Part shown: piece by piece, positions 15,008 through 22,998 of the stretch
Position numbering within the stretch: the first letter of the stretch is position 1
Layout of the letters: every line of letters begins with the position of its first letter
Origin: Campylobacterota bacterium
GTDB lineage: Bacteria > Bdellovibrionota > Bacteriovoracia > Bacteriovoracales > Bacteriovoracaceae
Assembly (NCBI GenBank): GCA_003650125.1
Contig: QNFX01000010.1
Span: forward strand, 1-59,812
Reading direction: 5' to 3'
DNA: 59,812 bases
Notes under the pieces: generated by a model
Told to the model about the DNA's origin: nothing
Seen by the model: the letters and a program-made list of their open reading frames with translations, nothing else
The model's database searches: none
Position numbers and translations under genes: made by a program

Positions 15008-16138
15008 CTAAAGTTTAAAGAGTTCTGGAAGAGCTGGCCCTTCTTTATGACAGGCATGGACTGTCCCACTACCGATCACCTTTCTATTTAGATAAAAAAC
15101 GACATGCGTACCTCTTTCCAAAAATATCTCCATAGGCTTTGCAAATTCTACATGGGCCATATCATTATTATTTAAATAAAGAATTACTGCTAACTGGGTA
15201 TCTGAAAGATCAAAGGACACCTGGCAATGAATCGGTTTTGATAAATCTAAATCAAGATAAGGAATAAAATTTCGAAGCACCAAATACTTAAGTTCATGCT
15301 TCCAGTTTTTAGCAACCTTTATTTCGTTCTTATCTGGATTTAATTCAACTATCTCAAAAAAAGGATCGATTTTATTACCCGGCGACCTTATTTGTTTTTG
15401 GCCTAACTTATATTGGTAAAGACCTCCATGCTCTCCTAAAGGAACATTACCGGGATATCCCACAACCTTCCCCCCAGGCCTTAGTTTTTCAAGAACATGA
15501 GATTCGATAAACCTTGGCAAAAGATCCTCATCCGTGAGGCAAATTTCTTTTACAGATCCTTCTGCCTTTTTTCCTATTAAAGTTTTTCCTATTTTTACTA
15601 TTTCGGTAAGAGCTAATTTCCCAAGAGGCAGTAGCATACGCTCTAATTTTAAATTATCCAACCCTGTTAAAAAATAAGATTGATCATTACTTAAATCTAG
15701 CGCCTGCGAAATTATATAACTATTTGCAGTTAAACTTTTGGTTACCTGTGCCAAATGACCTGTGGCCACAAATTTCATCCCTAATTCGTCTGCTTTGCTT
15801 ATTAAAAGCTCTATTCTTATCTGATTGCAATAGACACAAGGAACAAATGTCTCACCTGAAAGTCTTGCAGCAATTAATTTTGCTACAATAAATTCATTAT
15901 AATATTCCGTACCATCAATTTCTACGTAGGGAATGTTCAATTGATCACAATACTTTTTCACCACGTCTTCATCATTTTGATGACAGGTACCTCTTAAAGA
16001 ATAAGATTCCCCATCAAGACTTGGTATTTGAACAATAGCACCGGTAATTTCATATCCTTGTTTTTTTAAAACATACGCGGCCACTAGTGACTTCACTCCA
16101 CCAGACATAGAAACTAAGACAGTTTTATTTTTTTTCAT
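15008..16138 (-). CDS. Divergent MnmA-like protein with altered PP-loop (SGGVKS)
   Basis: A 376-residue MnmA paralogue. The order of elements follows MnmA: PP-loop at 12-17, VPCVYCNQIRIE with Cys104, FVATGHLAQV, DQSYFLTGL, Cys200 in VKEICLTDE and a YKLGQKQ segment near 263. The PP-loop aspartate, which in this family helps bind the ATP phosphate/metal, is replaced by Lys16, while both sulphur-transfer Cys are kept. Activity may be changed or lost. I started at the Met ten residues before the PP-loop. TATAAT (16147-16152) stands eight bases upstream of it. A longer in-frame start 17 codons upstream lacks a ribosome binding site. Confidence 0.8.
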   Translation of the reverse strand: MKKNKTVLVSMSGGVKSLVAAYVLKKQGYEITGAIVQIPSLDGESYSLRGTCHQNDEDVVKKYCDQLNIPYVEIDGTEYYNEFIVAKLIAARLSGETFVPCVYCNQIRIELLISKADELGMKFVATGHLAQVTKSLTANSYIISQALDLSNDQSYFLTGLDNLKLERMLLPLGKLALTEIVKIGKTLIGKKAEGSVKEICLTDEDLLPRFIESHVLEKLRPGGKVVGYPGNVPLGEHGGLYQYKLGQKQIRSPGNKIDPFFEIVELNPDKNEIKVAKNWKHELKYLVLRNFIPYLDLDLSKPIHCQVSFDLSDTQLAVILYLNNNDMAHVEFAKPMEIFLERGTHVVFYLNRKVIGSGTVHACHKEGPALPELFKL

Positions 16139-16183
16139 TAAAGAAATTATATCCTGAGTGGAAGTAAAATAAAAATATAAAGT

Positions 16184-16212
16184 TGACATGAAAGGACATC
16201 TAAAATGATAAT
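16184..16212 (+). promoter_or_regulatory. Strong promoter of the DNA methyltransferase gene
   Basis: TTGACA at 16184-16189, a 17-bp spacer and GATAAT at 16207-16212. The ATG follows after six bases, exactly where transcription should start, and no ribosome binding site is present. It overlaps the upstream region of the divergent mnmA-like gene. Confidence 0.65.
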
Positions 16213-16218
16213 GTTTTC

Positions 16219-17382
16219 ATGGATTTTAAAAAGAGAACCCAAAAACTAAACTTCATTGATGTTTTCTCTGGCGCTGGTGGATTATCTTGTGGGCTTGAAA
16301 TGGCCGGACTCAACTGTCTTTTAGGAATTGACTACGATAAACATGCCATGGCAACTTTTGCTCAAAATCATCAAAAGGCAAAAATTTTTTGTGGTGACAT
16401 TCGAGAATTAACACCTGAATTACTCCTGGCATTAACTGGCGGTAAAAAAGTCCATGCAGTTGTTGGAGGCCCTCCTTGTCAGGGTTTTTCCACTGCAGGA
16501 ACAGGAGATCCAAAAGATAAAAGAAATTCTCTTTTTATGCAGTTTTTAAGAATAACTAAGGAACTTAATCCCTATTTTATTATTATTGAAAACGTAACGG
16601 GGCTTTTGGCCAAAAAAAATGAAAAGAGTCTTAAGGCAATTATTCGAAAATTTTCCTCCATGGGTTATAACTTAGATGTTCGTGTTTTATCTTCGCAAAA
16701 TTATGGGGCCCCCGAAATAAGACGAAGAACTATTTTTGTCGGAACGAGAATAAATCAAGAATCACAATTTCCAAAAATAGACTTTGATACCTATCGTGGA
16801 AAAAGATATATCCCACCTGTTACGATTGGCGATGCCTTTAAAGACTTAAAGGATAAAAATGGAGTTATTCATAATCACAATCTAGAATTTGCTCAGATTC
16901 CCAACAAGCTTGATCTGTCTCGACTGAAGTTAATTCCTGAAGGAAAAGGCATCAGATACCAAAGAGATGAGGAAAAATACTTCCCTAAAAGATTAAGACT
17001 CGATGTTGATTGGGAAAATTTAAGAGAAAATCGTTTTCGCCAAACAAAGTATCAGCGTTTAGATCGAAAATTACCATCTCCTACCATAATGACCCATAGA
17101 CATAGCTACTATCACCCTACAGAGCATCGCTATCTAACCCAAAGAGAAGCGGCGACCTGTCAAAGTTTTCCCAAGGATTTTATTTTCTGTGGGCCAGTGT
17201 CGGCGCAATGGCGACAAATAGGAAATGCTGTCCCCCCACTCCTTGGAAAGGCCTTAGGTAAAACGCTAAAAAAAATGTATAAAGAGGCCTCGCCAGAGTT
17301 AATGAAAAAGAACACTCCGGGAGTCATTCCTAAAAACCATAAAATTATAAGTAATCGAAGTCAGGCCTTTAATTACCGTTAA
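16219..17382 (+). CDS. Orphan DNA cytosine-5 methyltransferase
   Basis: A 387-residue C5-cytosine methyltransferase. Motif I FSGAGGLSCGL (16-26), motif IV GGPPCQGFS with catalytic Cys87, motif VI ENV (124-126), motif VIII QNYGAPEIRRRTIFVG and motif X WRQIGNAVPP are all present in canonical order. The target recognition region lies at about 200-310 and I cannot assign a recognition sequence. No restriction endonuclease gene is adjacent, so it looks like a solitary methylase with a possible regulatory or protective role. The gene is predicted to be leaderless. Its end overlaps the opposite-strand gene by 14 bp. Confidence 0.93.
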   Translation: MDFKKRTQKLNFIDVFSGAGGLSCGLEMAGLNCLLGIDYDKHAMATFAQNHQKAKIFCGDIRELTPELLLALTGGKKVHAVVGGPPCQGFSTAGTGDPKDKRNSLFMQFLRITKELNPYFIIIENVTGLLAKKNEKSLKAIIRKFSSMGYNLDVRVLSSQNYGAPEIRRRTIFVGTRINQESQFPKIDFDTYRGKRYIPPVTIGDAFKDLKDKNGVIHNHNLEFAQIPNKLDLSRLKLIPEGKGIRYQRDEEKYFPKRLRLDVDWENLRENRFRQTKYQRLDRKLPSPTIMTHRHSYYHPTEHRYLTQREAATCQSFPKDFIFCGPVSAQWRQIGNAVPPLLGKALGKTLKKMYKEASPELMKKNTPGVIPKNHKIISNRSQAFNYR

Positions 17383-17779
17383 GTTGTTCAAGCAGACTTA
17401 GCTTTTTCTCAAGATCAAGCCTCACCTTATCGTAAGTATCTTGATCACTAAAACCCTTTGCAGTTAAGGTGCCCACATTTTCAAGTAAAGTAGCTGGACA
17501 TCCCCCTATTTTAACTTTTTCTAATTCCTTTTCCGCCTGAAGCAAATTAGCTAGCGCCACTTTCACCCATTCTAAAGATTTAGTATAAAGCGCTCTAATG
17601 TCCTTTTTCTCTTCGTAGGATTCCGCTCGTTTTTTATAATTCATGGCCATTTGATAAGAGCCTTTAGCATTATTTCTCTCTTTAACTGCCTTGTTATAAT
17701 CTTCTACACAAGTAGCAACATCCGCATAAAGCGGAGAACTAAAGAGATATAGTAGGATACAATTTACCAGGATTTTCAT
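17369..17779 (-). CDS. Secreted helical protein of unknown function
   Basis: A 136-residue exported protein: signal peptide MKILVNCILLYLFSSPLYA, then mostly helix with Cys at VATCVEDY and GGCPATL that could form one disulphide. The central part (NAKGSYQMAMNYKKRAESYEEKK) looks like a helical hairpin. No family recognised. GGGAGG lies upstream of the ATG. It is divergent from the Ppx/GppA-like gene with about 50 bp between them. Confidence 0.7.
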   Translation of the reverse strand: MKILVNCILLYLFSSPLYADVATCVEDYNKAVKERNNAKGSYQMAMNYKKRAESYEEKKDIRALYTKSLEWVKVALANLLQAEKELEKVKIGGCPATLLENVGTLTAKGFSDQDTYDKVRLDLEKKLSLLEQLNGN

Positions 17780-17831
17780 AAGGGCCTCCCTCTTATAGAA
17801 TTAAGTATATACTTAAAGCTTAGGTGATTCT

Positions 17832-18842
17832 ATGAAAAAAACTATATTGCTACTTTCCACCATCCTTTGTTTGAAGACCTTTGGAAAAACATGCATAGAA
17901 AATCGGGCGGCGATACATATGGGGGCCGGTAGTACTGGACTAGTAGTGGCCACCATTGATTTTTGTAATATTGAAATTTCTAAGTTCTTACTGGAAAAGA
18001 GAACTTTTATAGATTTTATTACCCCCTTAAAAAAAGACGACAATAAAATCCCCCAACCGCTGCAAATTCTGGCAATAAATAAAATAAAAGAATTGATGGC
18101 CTCAGCAAAAAACTTCAAACCAACTAGCATAGTCTTCATTCCCTCCAAATTTTTCAAAGAAACTAAAAACTACATGACCTTTTTTAAAAAGATAAAAAAA
18201 GAATTAAAGGTAAAAATCTATCTTCCAAACCTAGAAACTGAGGCCATTCTAGGCTATCTCGGAGTTAAAATAAAATATCCAGATATCGCTACAAAACTTT
18301 TAGTCTGGAATACGGGCGCCCATGGAACTAACTGGACCATGCAAAAAAATAACTCTGAGTTTAAAGTCTACTATGAAAAAATTAATCCCATTATTTTTAA
18401 AAATATGGTTACTGAAGGCATTCTTAAAAAAGATCACAAAAAAATAAACTCTCCAAACCCCCTTGGAAGTAAAAACACCAAAGAGGCCTTAGAACTTATT
18501 AAACTCTACACCACCTACAATACTCCACCTGAACTTAAAAAAATCGCCAATGAATTTAAAGTTGTAGGAATAGGTTCATTTCATAATTTGAGTATAATGA
18601 AACAGATTGGAAAAAAAGGCGCTAGCTATAACCTAGAACTATTAGAAAGTACTCTTCGCAAAAGAGAGAACTTAAAAGATAAAGAGATAGGTGGCCCCTA
18701 TCCCGAATACCAGATAACTAATCTAATCATGGCCATGGGTATTTTAAACTCCATGAAACTCGACCAAATCCACACCGCTAGAATAAATATGGCACATGGC
18801 GCCCTAATATATCCAAAATTCTGGAAAAAGACCGGTAACTGA
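17832..18842 (+). CDS. Secreted Ppx/GppA-like (ASKHA-fold) protein
   Basis: A 336-residue protein with the features of exopolyphosphatase/pppGpp phosphatase domains but carrying a signal peptide (about 1-18). AAIHMGAGSTGLVVATID (26-43) corresponds to phosphate loop 1, NLETEAILGYLGV (133-145) to the conserved Glu-Ala-x-x-x-Gly-x-x-Gly segment with the catalytic glutamate, and LVWNTGAHGTNW (157-168) to phosphate loop 2 (usually DIGGGS). The second loop is divergent. If active it would hydrolyse polyphosphate or nucleotides outside the cytoplasm, which is unusual for the family. Assignment rests on pattern order, not on high identity. AGGTGAT supports the start. Confidence 0.65.
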   Translation: MKKTILLLSTILCLKTFGKTCIENRAAIHMGAGSTGLVVATIDFCNIEISKFLLEKRTFIDFITPLKKDDNKIPQPLQILAINKIKELMASAKNFKPTSIVFIPSKFFKETKNYMTFFKKIKKELKVKIYLPNLETEAILGYLGVKIKYPDIATKLLVWNTGAHGTNWTMQKNNSEFKVYYEKINPIIFKNMVTEGILKKDHKKINSPNPLGSKNTKEALELIKLYTTYNTPPELKKIANEFKVVGIGSFHNLSIMKQIGKKGASYNLELLESTLRKRENLKDKEIGGPYPEYQITNLIMAMGILNSMKLDQIHTARINMAHGALIYPKFWKKTGN

Positions 18843-18935
18843 TTGAATTTATGTAAAAGTTCATAAGCACAGCTTATGATGACCTACAACGACAAATAAT
18901 TATTCATTTTTGCATATACATCTTATAACTGCTCC

Positions 18936-19301
18936 ATGAAAAGAATAATTTTAATTTTAACTCTAGTTTTTGCCGGTCAGACCCTCGCCCAAGGAACCAT
19001 TACCTTCCATGGGGACTCTGCCTTTAATTTGGCACAGGAAATTACTGAGAGTGATCATTTTTCATGTGATCTAAATCCTGTGAAACCTGTATGTACTATA
19101 AAAACTAAAATTACATTTGGAAAGGCCGGGAAAGTAGTTTTCTCTGGAGAAGTTGCAAAAGACCTAATTCAAGTAGAAAACTTTGATGGATTAGAATGTC
19201 GTACCTTTGCCAATGATGAGACTTACTGCCAACTAGACAAAAAACCTGAGATATATTTTGATCAAGGTAAGTTTGGTGATCAAATTCAAAAGTTAAGATA
19301 A
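18936..19301 (+). CDS. Small secreted protein
   Basis: A 121-residue exported protein with signal peptide MKRIILILTLVFAGQTLA. The mature part is beta-rich with four Cys (HFSCDLN, PVCTIK, LECRTF, ETYCQLD) that probably form two disulphides. No family recognised. TATAAC at 18924-18929 lies six bases before the ATG with no ribosome binding site, so it may be leaderless. Its 3' end overlaps the opposite-strand phosphatase gene by nine bases. Confidence 0.7.
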   Translation: MKRIILILTLVFAGQTLAQGTITFHGDSAFNLAQEITESDHFSCDLNPVKPVCTIKTKITFGKAGKVVFSGEVAKDLIQVENFDGLECRTFANDETYCQLDKKPEIYFDQGKFGDQIQKLR

Positions 19302-20207
19302 AGATTTTATATAATTTAAAATTTCCTCATAAGTTTTAAATTCTGGCCCCTGGGCCGCACTCAAGTCACTTCCTCTGGCAATATGAATAGGTACTAGTCC
19401 CGGAAGAAAAAGTTCATCAGTTATCTTATCCCCAATCATAAAGCTCTTATCAAGATCAATTGCATATTTCTCACATGCCTTTAGCGCCATGCCAGGATAG
19501 GGCTTTCTCATAAAGGAAAACTTTTTGTATTCATCTACTCCACTTTCAAGATGGTAAGGGCAATAAAACCAATCATCAACAATGGCCCCTTTCTTTTTAA
19601 GTTCTAAGGCCATATAGGAGTGCAGTTCATCTACATCATCGGTACTAAACATACCTCGTCCGACACCCGATTGATTAGTCAAAACAATTACTGGCCAGTT
19701 TTTTTTATTGGCATATTTTATAATAGGTATCAAATCATCAAAAAAATTTAACTGCTCAATTTTGTGCACATAATTTGTATCAAGATTTATAACACCATCT
19801 CGATCTAAAAAGAGAGCAGGTTTTTTATTACCCTTAGGAAGAGTTATCGTTGGAATACCTGAAATTTTACCAAGAGGCAGCTCTCCCGATTCTAGAAACC
19901 TTAAAAGAAGTTCTTTTTCTAAATAAAAAGGCCCTGTTAGTTTGTACCCATCTTGATAATCAGATGAAGTAATCATTGCGAGGGAGCTGTTTTGATTTAA
20001 AATATAAGGCCCCTTAGCAAAGTGCAAGCCTACAGTGTTAAGCGTGGCATGATTTAAAAAGTAATCCAAATCAATTTGGGCGCCATTTAAATAGATAAAT
20101 GCTTCTAATGAAGATTTTATTATATACTCTTTTAAAACTTCAATATTTGGAAAGCTTCTTACCTGGTCTCCATAATCTTTCTCTAGTGATAAGATTTCAT
20201 ATTTCAT
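19293..20207 (-). CDS. GmhB-like HAD phosphatase with an extra N-terminal domain
   Basis: The C-terminal 180 residues resemble D-glycero-D-manno-heptose-1,7-bisphosphate 7-phosphatase (GmhB) and histidinol-phosphatases: ALFLDRDGVINLD (Asp135, Asp137), TNQSGVGRGMF (177-187), FYCPYHLESG and MIGDKITD. The zinc loop of GmhB needs four ligands. Here Cys216 and His219 remain, but the later CxC before RKP is FSFM, so zinc binding is probably lost. Residues 1-125 are an additional domain I do not recognise. It likely takes part in LPS or nucleotide-sugar heptose supply if active. Its start overlaps the upstream gene's stop by four bases. Confidence 0.75.
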   Translation of the reverse strand: MKYEILSLEKDYGDQVRSFPNIEVLKEYIIKSSLEAFIYLNGAQIDLDYFLNHATLNTVGLHFAKGPYILNQNSSLAMITSSDYQDGYKLTGPFYLEKELLLRFLESGELPLGKISGIPTITLPKGNKKPALFLDRDGVINLDTNYVHKIEQLNFFDDLIPIIKYANKKNWPVIVLTNQSGVGRGMFSTDDVDELHSYMALELKKKGAIVDDWFYCPYHLESGVDEYKKFSFMRKPYPGMALKACEKYAIDLDKSFMIGDKITDELFLPGLVPIHIARGSDLSAAQGPEFKTYEEILNYIKSLS

Positions 20208-21199
20208 AAGGCCTCCTTAATTGAGCAATTAATCTTTACAGCAGGAGTCGTAAAAATATTCATGGGTTTAACCCTGATTTGTAAAATTAATTCATCGGAC
20301 CTCATTTCAAAGGAACTTAAATCTGCTTTAAGTTTTTCAAGCTTGAGTTTCTTTAAATTCTGCTTCAACTCATCGCCAGTAAAAACTTTAACCCCTTTTA
20401 AATTATACTTCTTTCCTTTTAAAATACCGTGAAAGCAGGTGGCCTGGATAATTTGGAGATTTCCAAATCCCATAATAGGATAAAGACATTTTTTAAAATC
20501 TTCCTGAGACTGTCCATACATGATTTTAAAGATATCATAAATTTTAAGGATTACCTGAGAGTAAAATTTATAAATAACAGGCCTCATTTCTACAGGAACT
20601 TTTCCTGGAAGATGTGAATGCTCCCACCTCTCATCAAATTGTCCAGTAAACTCAAGTCCTGCCTGCGCATAGAGCTCATGGCCCATATGTTGAAAGGCAA
20701 TGTTGAGCACTTCATTTAGCTCTTCTTGCCAGATGGGGGCATTTGGAAAGTTACTGAAGTATTTAACAATAAAACTTTTAACCCCACCACTTTTAGTATT
20801 CACAAATGCCTTGGCCTTACACAACTTCACACTTATAGGTATCATTTCTTTTTTGCTGATTGCCAGGAGGTCTGCCTCGTTTAGTTTAAAGCGATGCCCT
20901 CCACCTCCTGCCTTACCAACTACTAAAAGGTTATCAATTTTTTCAGGTAAGTAGAGTGTTAACTCTTTGGCCAAAGAGGAAGCGAGATTAGGTAATTTCT
21001 TAAATAAGATTGGATCATTATTTCGCAACCAATTTTCATACTGAACTAGTTTATTTTTAAGCTCCCCTCCAAAGTTTCGATAGAACTCAGAAAGAATTCC
21101 TTTTTGCAGTGCCAGGTTTTGCCCAACCAAATACTCAAAAAGGTTTCCTTTCAATTCATTTAAGAGGGCCTCTTTTTGAGATGGGATACTAGGTTCCAT
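20204..21199 (-). CDS. Unknown protein with a possible PD-(D/E)xK nuclease-like core
   Basis: A 331-residue cytoplasmic protein, no family recognised. After a helical N-terminus (FEYLVGQNLALQKGI) comes VVGKAGGGGHRFKLNEADLLAI...PISVKLCKA, where Asp110 and Lys125 fall on two strands as in restriction-endonuclease-like folds, followed by the conserved-looking NTKSGGVKSFIVKYF. A beta-rich tail ends the protein. Nuclease activity is a guess from this spacing. It is first in a two-gene operon with the GmhB-like phosphatase (four-base overlap), which does not suggest a nuclease role. No methylase is adjacent; the nearest is 2.8 kb away. Confidence 0.55.
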   Translation of the reverse strand: MEPSIPSQKEALLNELKGNLFEYLVGQNLALQKGILSEFYRNFGGELKNKLVQYENWLRNNDPILFKKLPNLASSLAKELTLYLPEKIDNLLVVGKAGGGGHRFKLNEADLLAISKKEMIPISVKLCKAKAFVNTKSGGVKSFIVKYFSNFPNAPIWQEELNEVLNIAFQHMGHELYAQAGLEFTGQFDERWEHSHLPGKVPVEMRPVIYKFYSQVILKIYDIFKIMYGQSQEDFKKCLYPIMGFGNLQIIQATCFHGILKGKKYNLKGVKVFTGDELKQNLKKLKLEKLKADLSSFEMRSDELILQIRVKPMNIFTTPAVKINCSIKEAL

Positions 21200-21287
21200 A
21201 ATTTGCTATAATATTAGGGGTTTAAGAATATAAATTTTATATGATAAGCATAGAAAAAGTGCAAGATTATAGGTCATTCCATGATTT

Positions 21288-22004
21288 ATGGTTTATTGTG
21301 CACACATGTTGGATTCTTTTTTAGGCAACCTCACTTATCTCATTATGCTTTTTCTACGCTCGACCTATCGTTTTCGATATATAAATATTGAAAATTTTGA
21401 AGAGGCCAGAAAAATAGGTAAAGATCAAAGTATCATGTTTGCCATATGGCACCAAAATATCGTCCACAGCATTCTCTCTCAAAAGGGAAATTACCAGATT
21501 TTTGCCAGTATGGCATCCCGCTCAAAAGACGCCAATTACCTTGTTATAGCAAATACTAAGCTTGGTATGCAGATGGTTCGTGGATCTAGTGCAAAAAATA
21601 ATGTGGATAAAGGCGGGAAGGATGCCCGCGATCAAATGCTTACACTTATGAAAAATGGCATTGTTGGAACCTTAACCGTTGATGGCCCAAAAGGCCCTGC
21701 TAAAGAAGTAAAACCAGGCATTATAGATATGGCCAAAAAATCAGGCTGTGCGCTACTTCCCTATTCCGCGATTCCACAAACGTACTGGAGCTTTAAAAGT
21801 TGGGATCGTTTCCGCTTAGCAAAACCATTTTCTAAAATTATTGTCTATTATGGAAAACCCTTTAAGATCGCTAACGATTTAAGTAGTGATGAGTTTTTAA
21901 AAGCTTGTGACAACTTAAAAAATACTCTTTTATGCGATGAAAAATTAATTGAAAGTTACTTTGAGAATTTTAATGAGCTCTCTAAAACAAATATCTCTTC
22001 CTAA
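21288..22004 (+). CDS. DUF374 lysophospholipid acyltransferase-like protein
   Basis: A 238-residue member of the DUF374/LPLAT group found next to lipid A and LPS genes in many Gram-negatives. Motifs: FAIWHQN (the His of the HxxxxD-type site), SRSKDANY, MVRGSSAKN, and TVDGPKGPAKEVKPGII, which is the most conserved block of the family. An N-terminal hydrophobic helix anchors it to the inner membrane. Probably acylates or otherwise modifies lipid A or a phospholipid. Two in-frame starts exist: this ATG and one at 21306 (MLDSFLGN). Neither has a good ribosome binding site. Confidence 0.85.
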   Translation: MVYCAHMLDSFLGNLTYLIMLFLRSTYRFRYINIENFEEARKIGKDQSIMFAIWHQNIVHSILSQKGNYQIFASMASRSKDANYLVIANTKLGMQMVRGSSAKNNVDKGGKDARDQMLTLMKNGIVGTLTVDGPKGPAKEVKPGIIDMAKKSGCALLPYSAIPQTYWSFKSWDRFRLAKPFSKIIVYYGKPFKIANDLSSDEFLKACDNLKNTLLCDEKLIESYFENFNELSKTNISS

Positions 22005-22088
22005 ATGGCCAAATAATTAAGATTTAAGGTTTCCAAAGGACGGCCTGTGAATTAAACTGGCAGGAAAAAAAAAATTCATGGGGTGATA

Positions 22089-22997
22089 ATGAGTGGTTTT
22101 CCAAAGATTCTAGAATCCACACAGGACCTGTCAAAGGGCCAAATAAGCACACTTATCTCGATGGCCAAATCATTAAAAGAAGGCCAAAACACTCCCTTTT
22201 TTTTTGACCAAGATAAACGCCCCTTTCTGGCCACCCTATTTTTAGAAAATTCAACGAGAACAAAGACTTCTTTTGCCATAGCTGCCCAAAAGCTAGGTGC
22301 GCATTATATTGATTTCGATGTATCGACTTCCAGCCTCAAAAAAGGCGAAAGTCTTGAAGAAACACTCCTAACGCTTAAATATCAAGGTGTTAATGCATGT
22401 GTTATCAGAACACCAAACTCTGGAGAATTAGCACAATTTAAAAAAGACCCTCCACTTTGTATTATCAATGGCGGAGATGGCACCAATCAACACCCCACCC
22501 AAGCACTTTTAGATCTCTTCACCCTCTATGAACTAGGACTAGATCCCCAGGGAAAAACTTTTGCCATTATTGGCGATATTGCCCACTCAAGAGTTGCCAG
22601 TTCACTAGTGGATTTGCTCACCAGATTTGGGGGAAAGATAGTATTTTGTGGGCCAAAAGAATGCCTTCCTAAATCTGTCTCAGGTCCCGTTATGTTAACG
22701 GAGTCTTTAGATGAGGCCTTGGAGCTTTGCGATGTTATCTATACACTGAGAATCCAAAAAGAACGACACACAGGGCCTACTCCCTACTATGACTCTTACC
22801 ATAAATTATATGGGCTAAATCTACAAAAAATGCAGGGCCTTAAGAAGGCCCCAGTAATTTTGCATCCCGGCCCTGTCAATATTGGAGTCGAACTCTCAAA
22901 AGACCTGGTGAGGTCCCCCTTTTACAAGGGATATGAACAAGTAATAAATTCAATCTATATGAGAATGGCGATCATTAGTGCTACTTTAGGAAATTAA
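22089..22997 (+). CDS. pyrB: Aspartate carbamoyltransferase catalytic subunit PyrB
   Basis: PyrB condenses carbamoyl phosphate with aspartate, the committed step of pyrimidine synthesis. The 302 residues show the carbamoyl-phosphate loop ENSTRTKTSF, the GDGTNQHPTQALLDLFT block, GDIAHSRVASSL and HPGPVNIGVEL. Length is normal and no pyrI regulatory subunit gene follows. GGGGTGAT, which pairs well with the 16S rRNA tail, lies just before the ATG; a GTG two codons earlier is the alternative start. The next gene, encoding the enzyme that makes its substrate, begins two bases after the stop. Confidence 0.95.
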   Translation: MSGFPKILESTQDLSKGQISTLISMAKSLKEGQNTPFFFDQDKRPFLATLFLENSTRTKTSFAIAAQKLGAHYIDFDVSTSSLKKGESLEETLLTLKYQGVNACVIRTPNSGELAQFKKDPPLCIINGGDGTNQHPTQALLDLFTLYELGLDPQGKTFAIIGDIAHSRVASSLVDLLTRFGGKIVFCGPKECLPKSVSGPVMLTESLDEALELCDVIYTLRIQKERHTGPTPYYDSYHKLYGLNLQKMQGLKKAPVILHPGPVNIGVELSKDLVRSPFYKGYEQVINSIYMRMAIISATLGN

Positions 22998-22998
22998 G

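Noticed and set aside
20204-21199. Idea that this gene is the GGCC-cutting partner of the C5 methylase
   Set aside because: The genes are 2.8 kb apart and not co-transcribed, and I could not match the protein to the HaeIII or NgoPII families.
22005-22088. Pyrimidine-responsive attenuator before pyrB
   Set aside because: Only a 4-bp CCTG/CAGG hairpin is present, and the following run is A, not T. No terminator/anti-terminator pair is visible.
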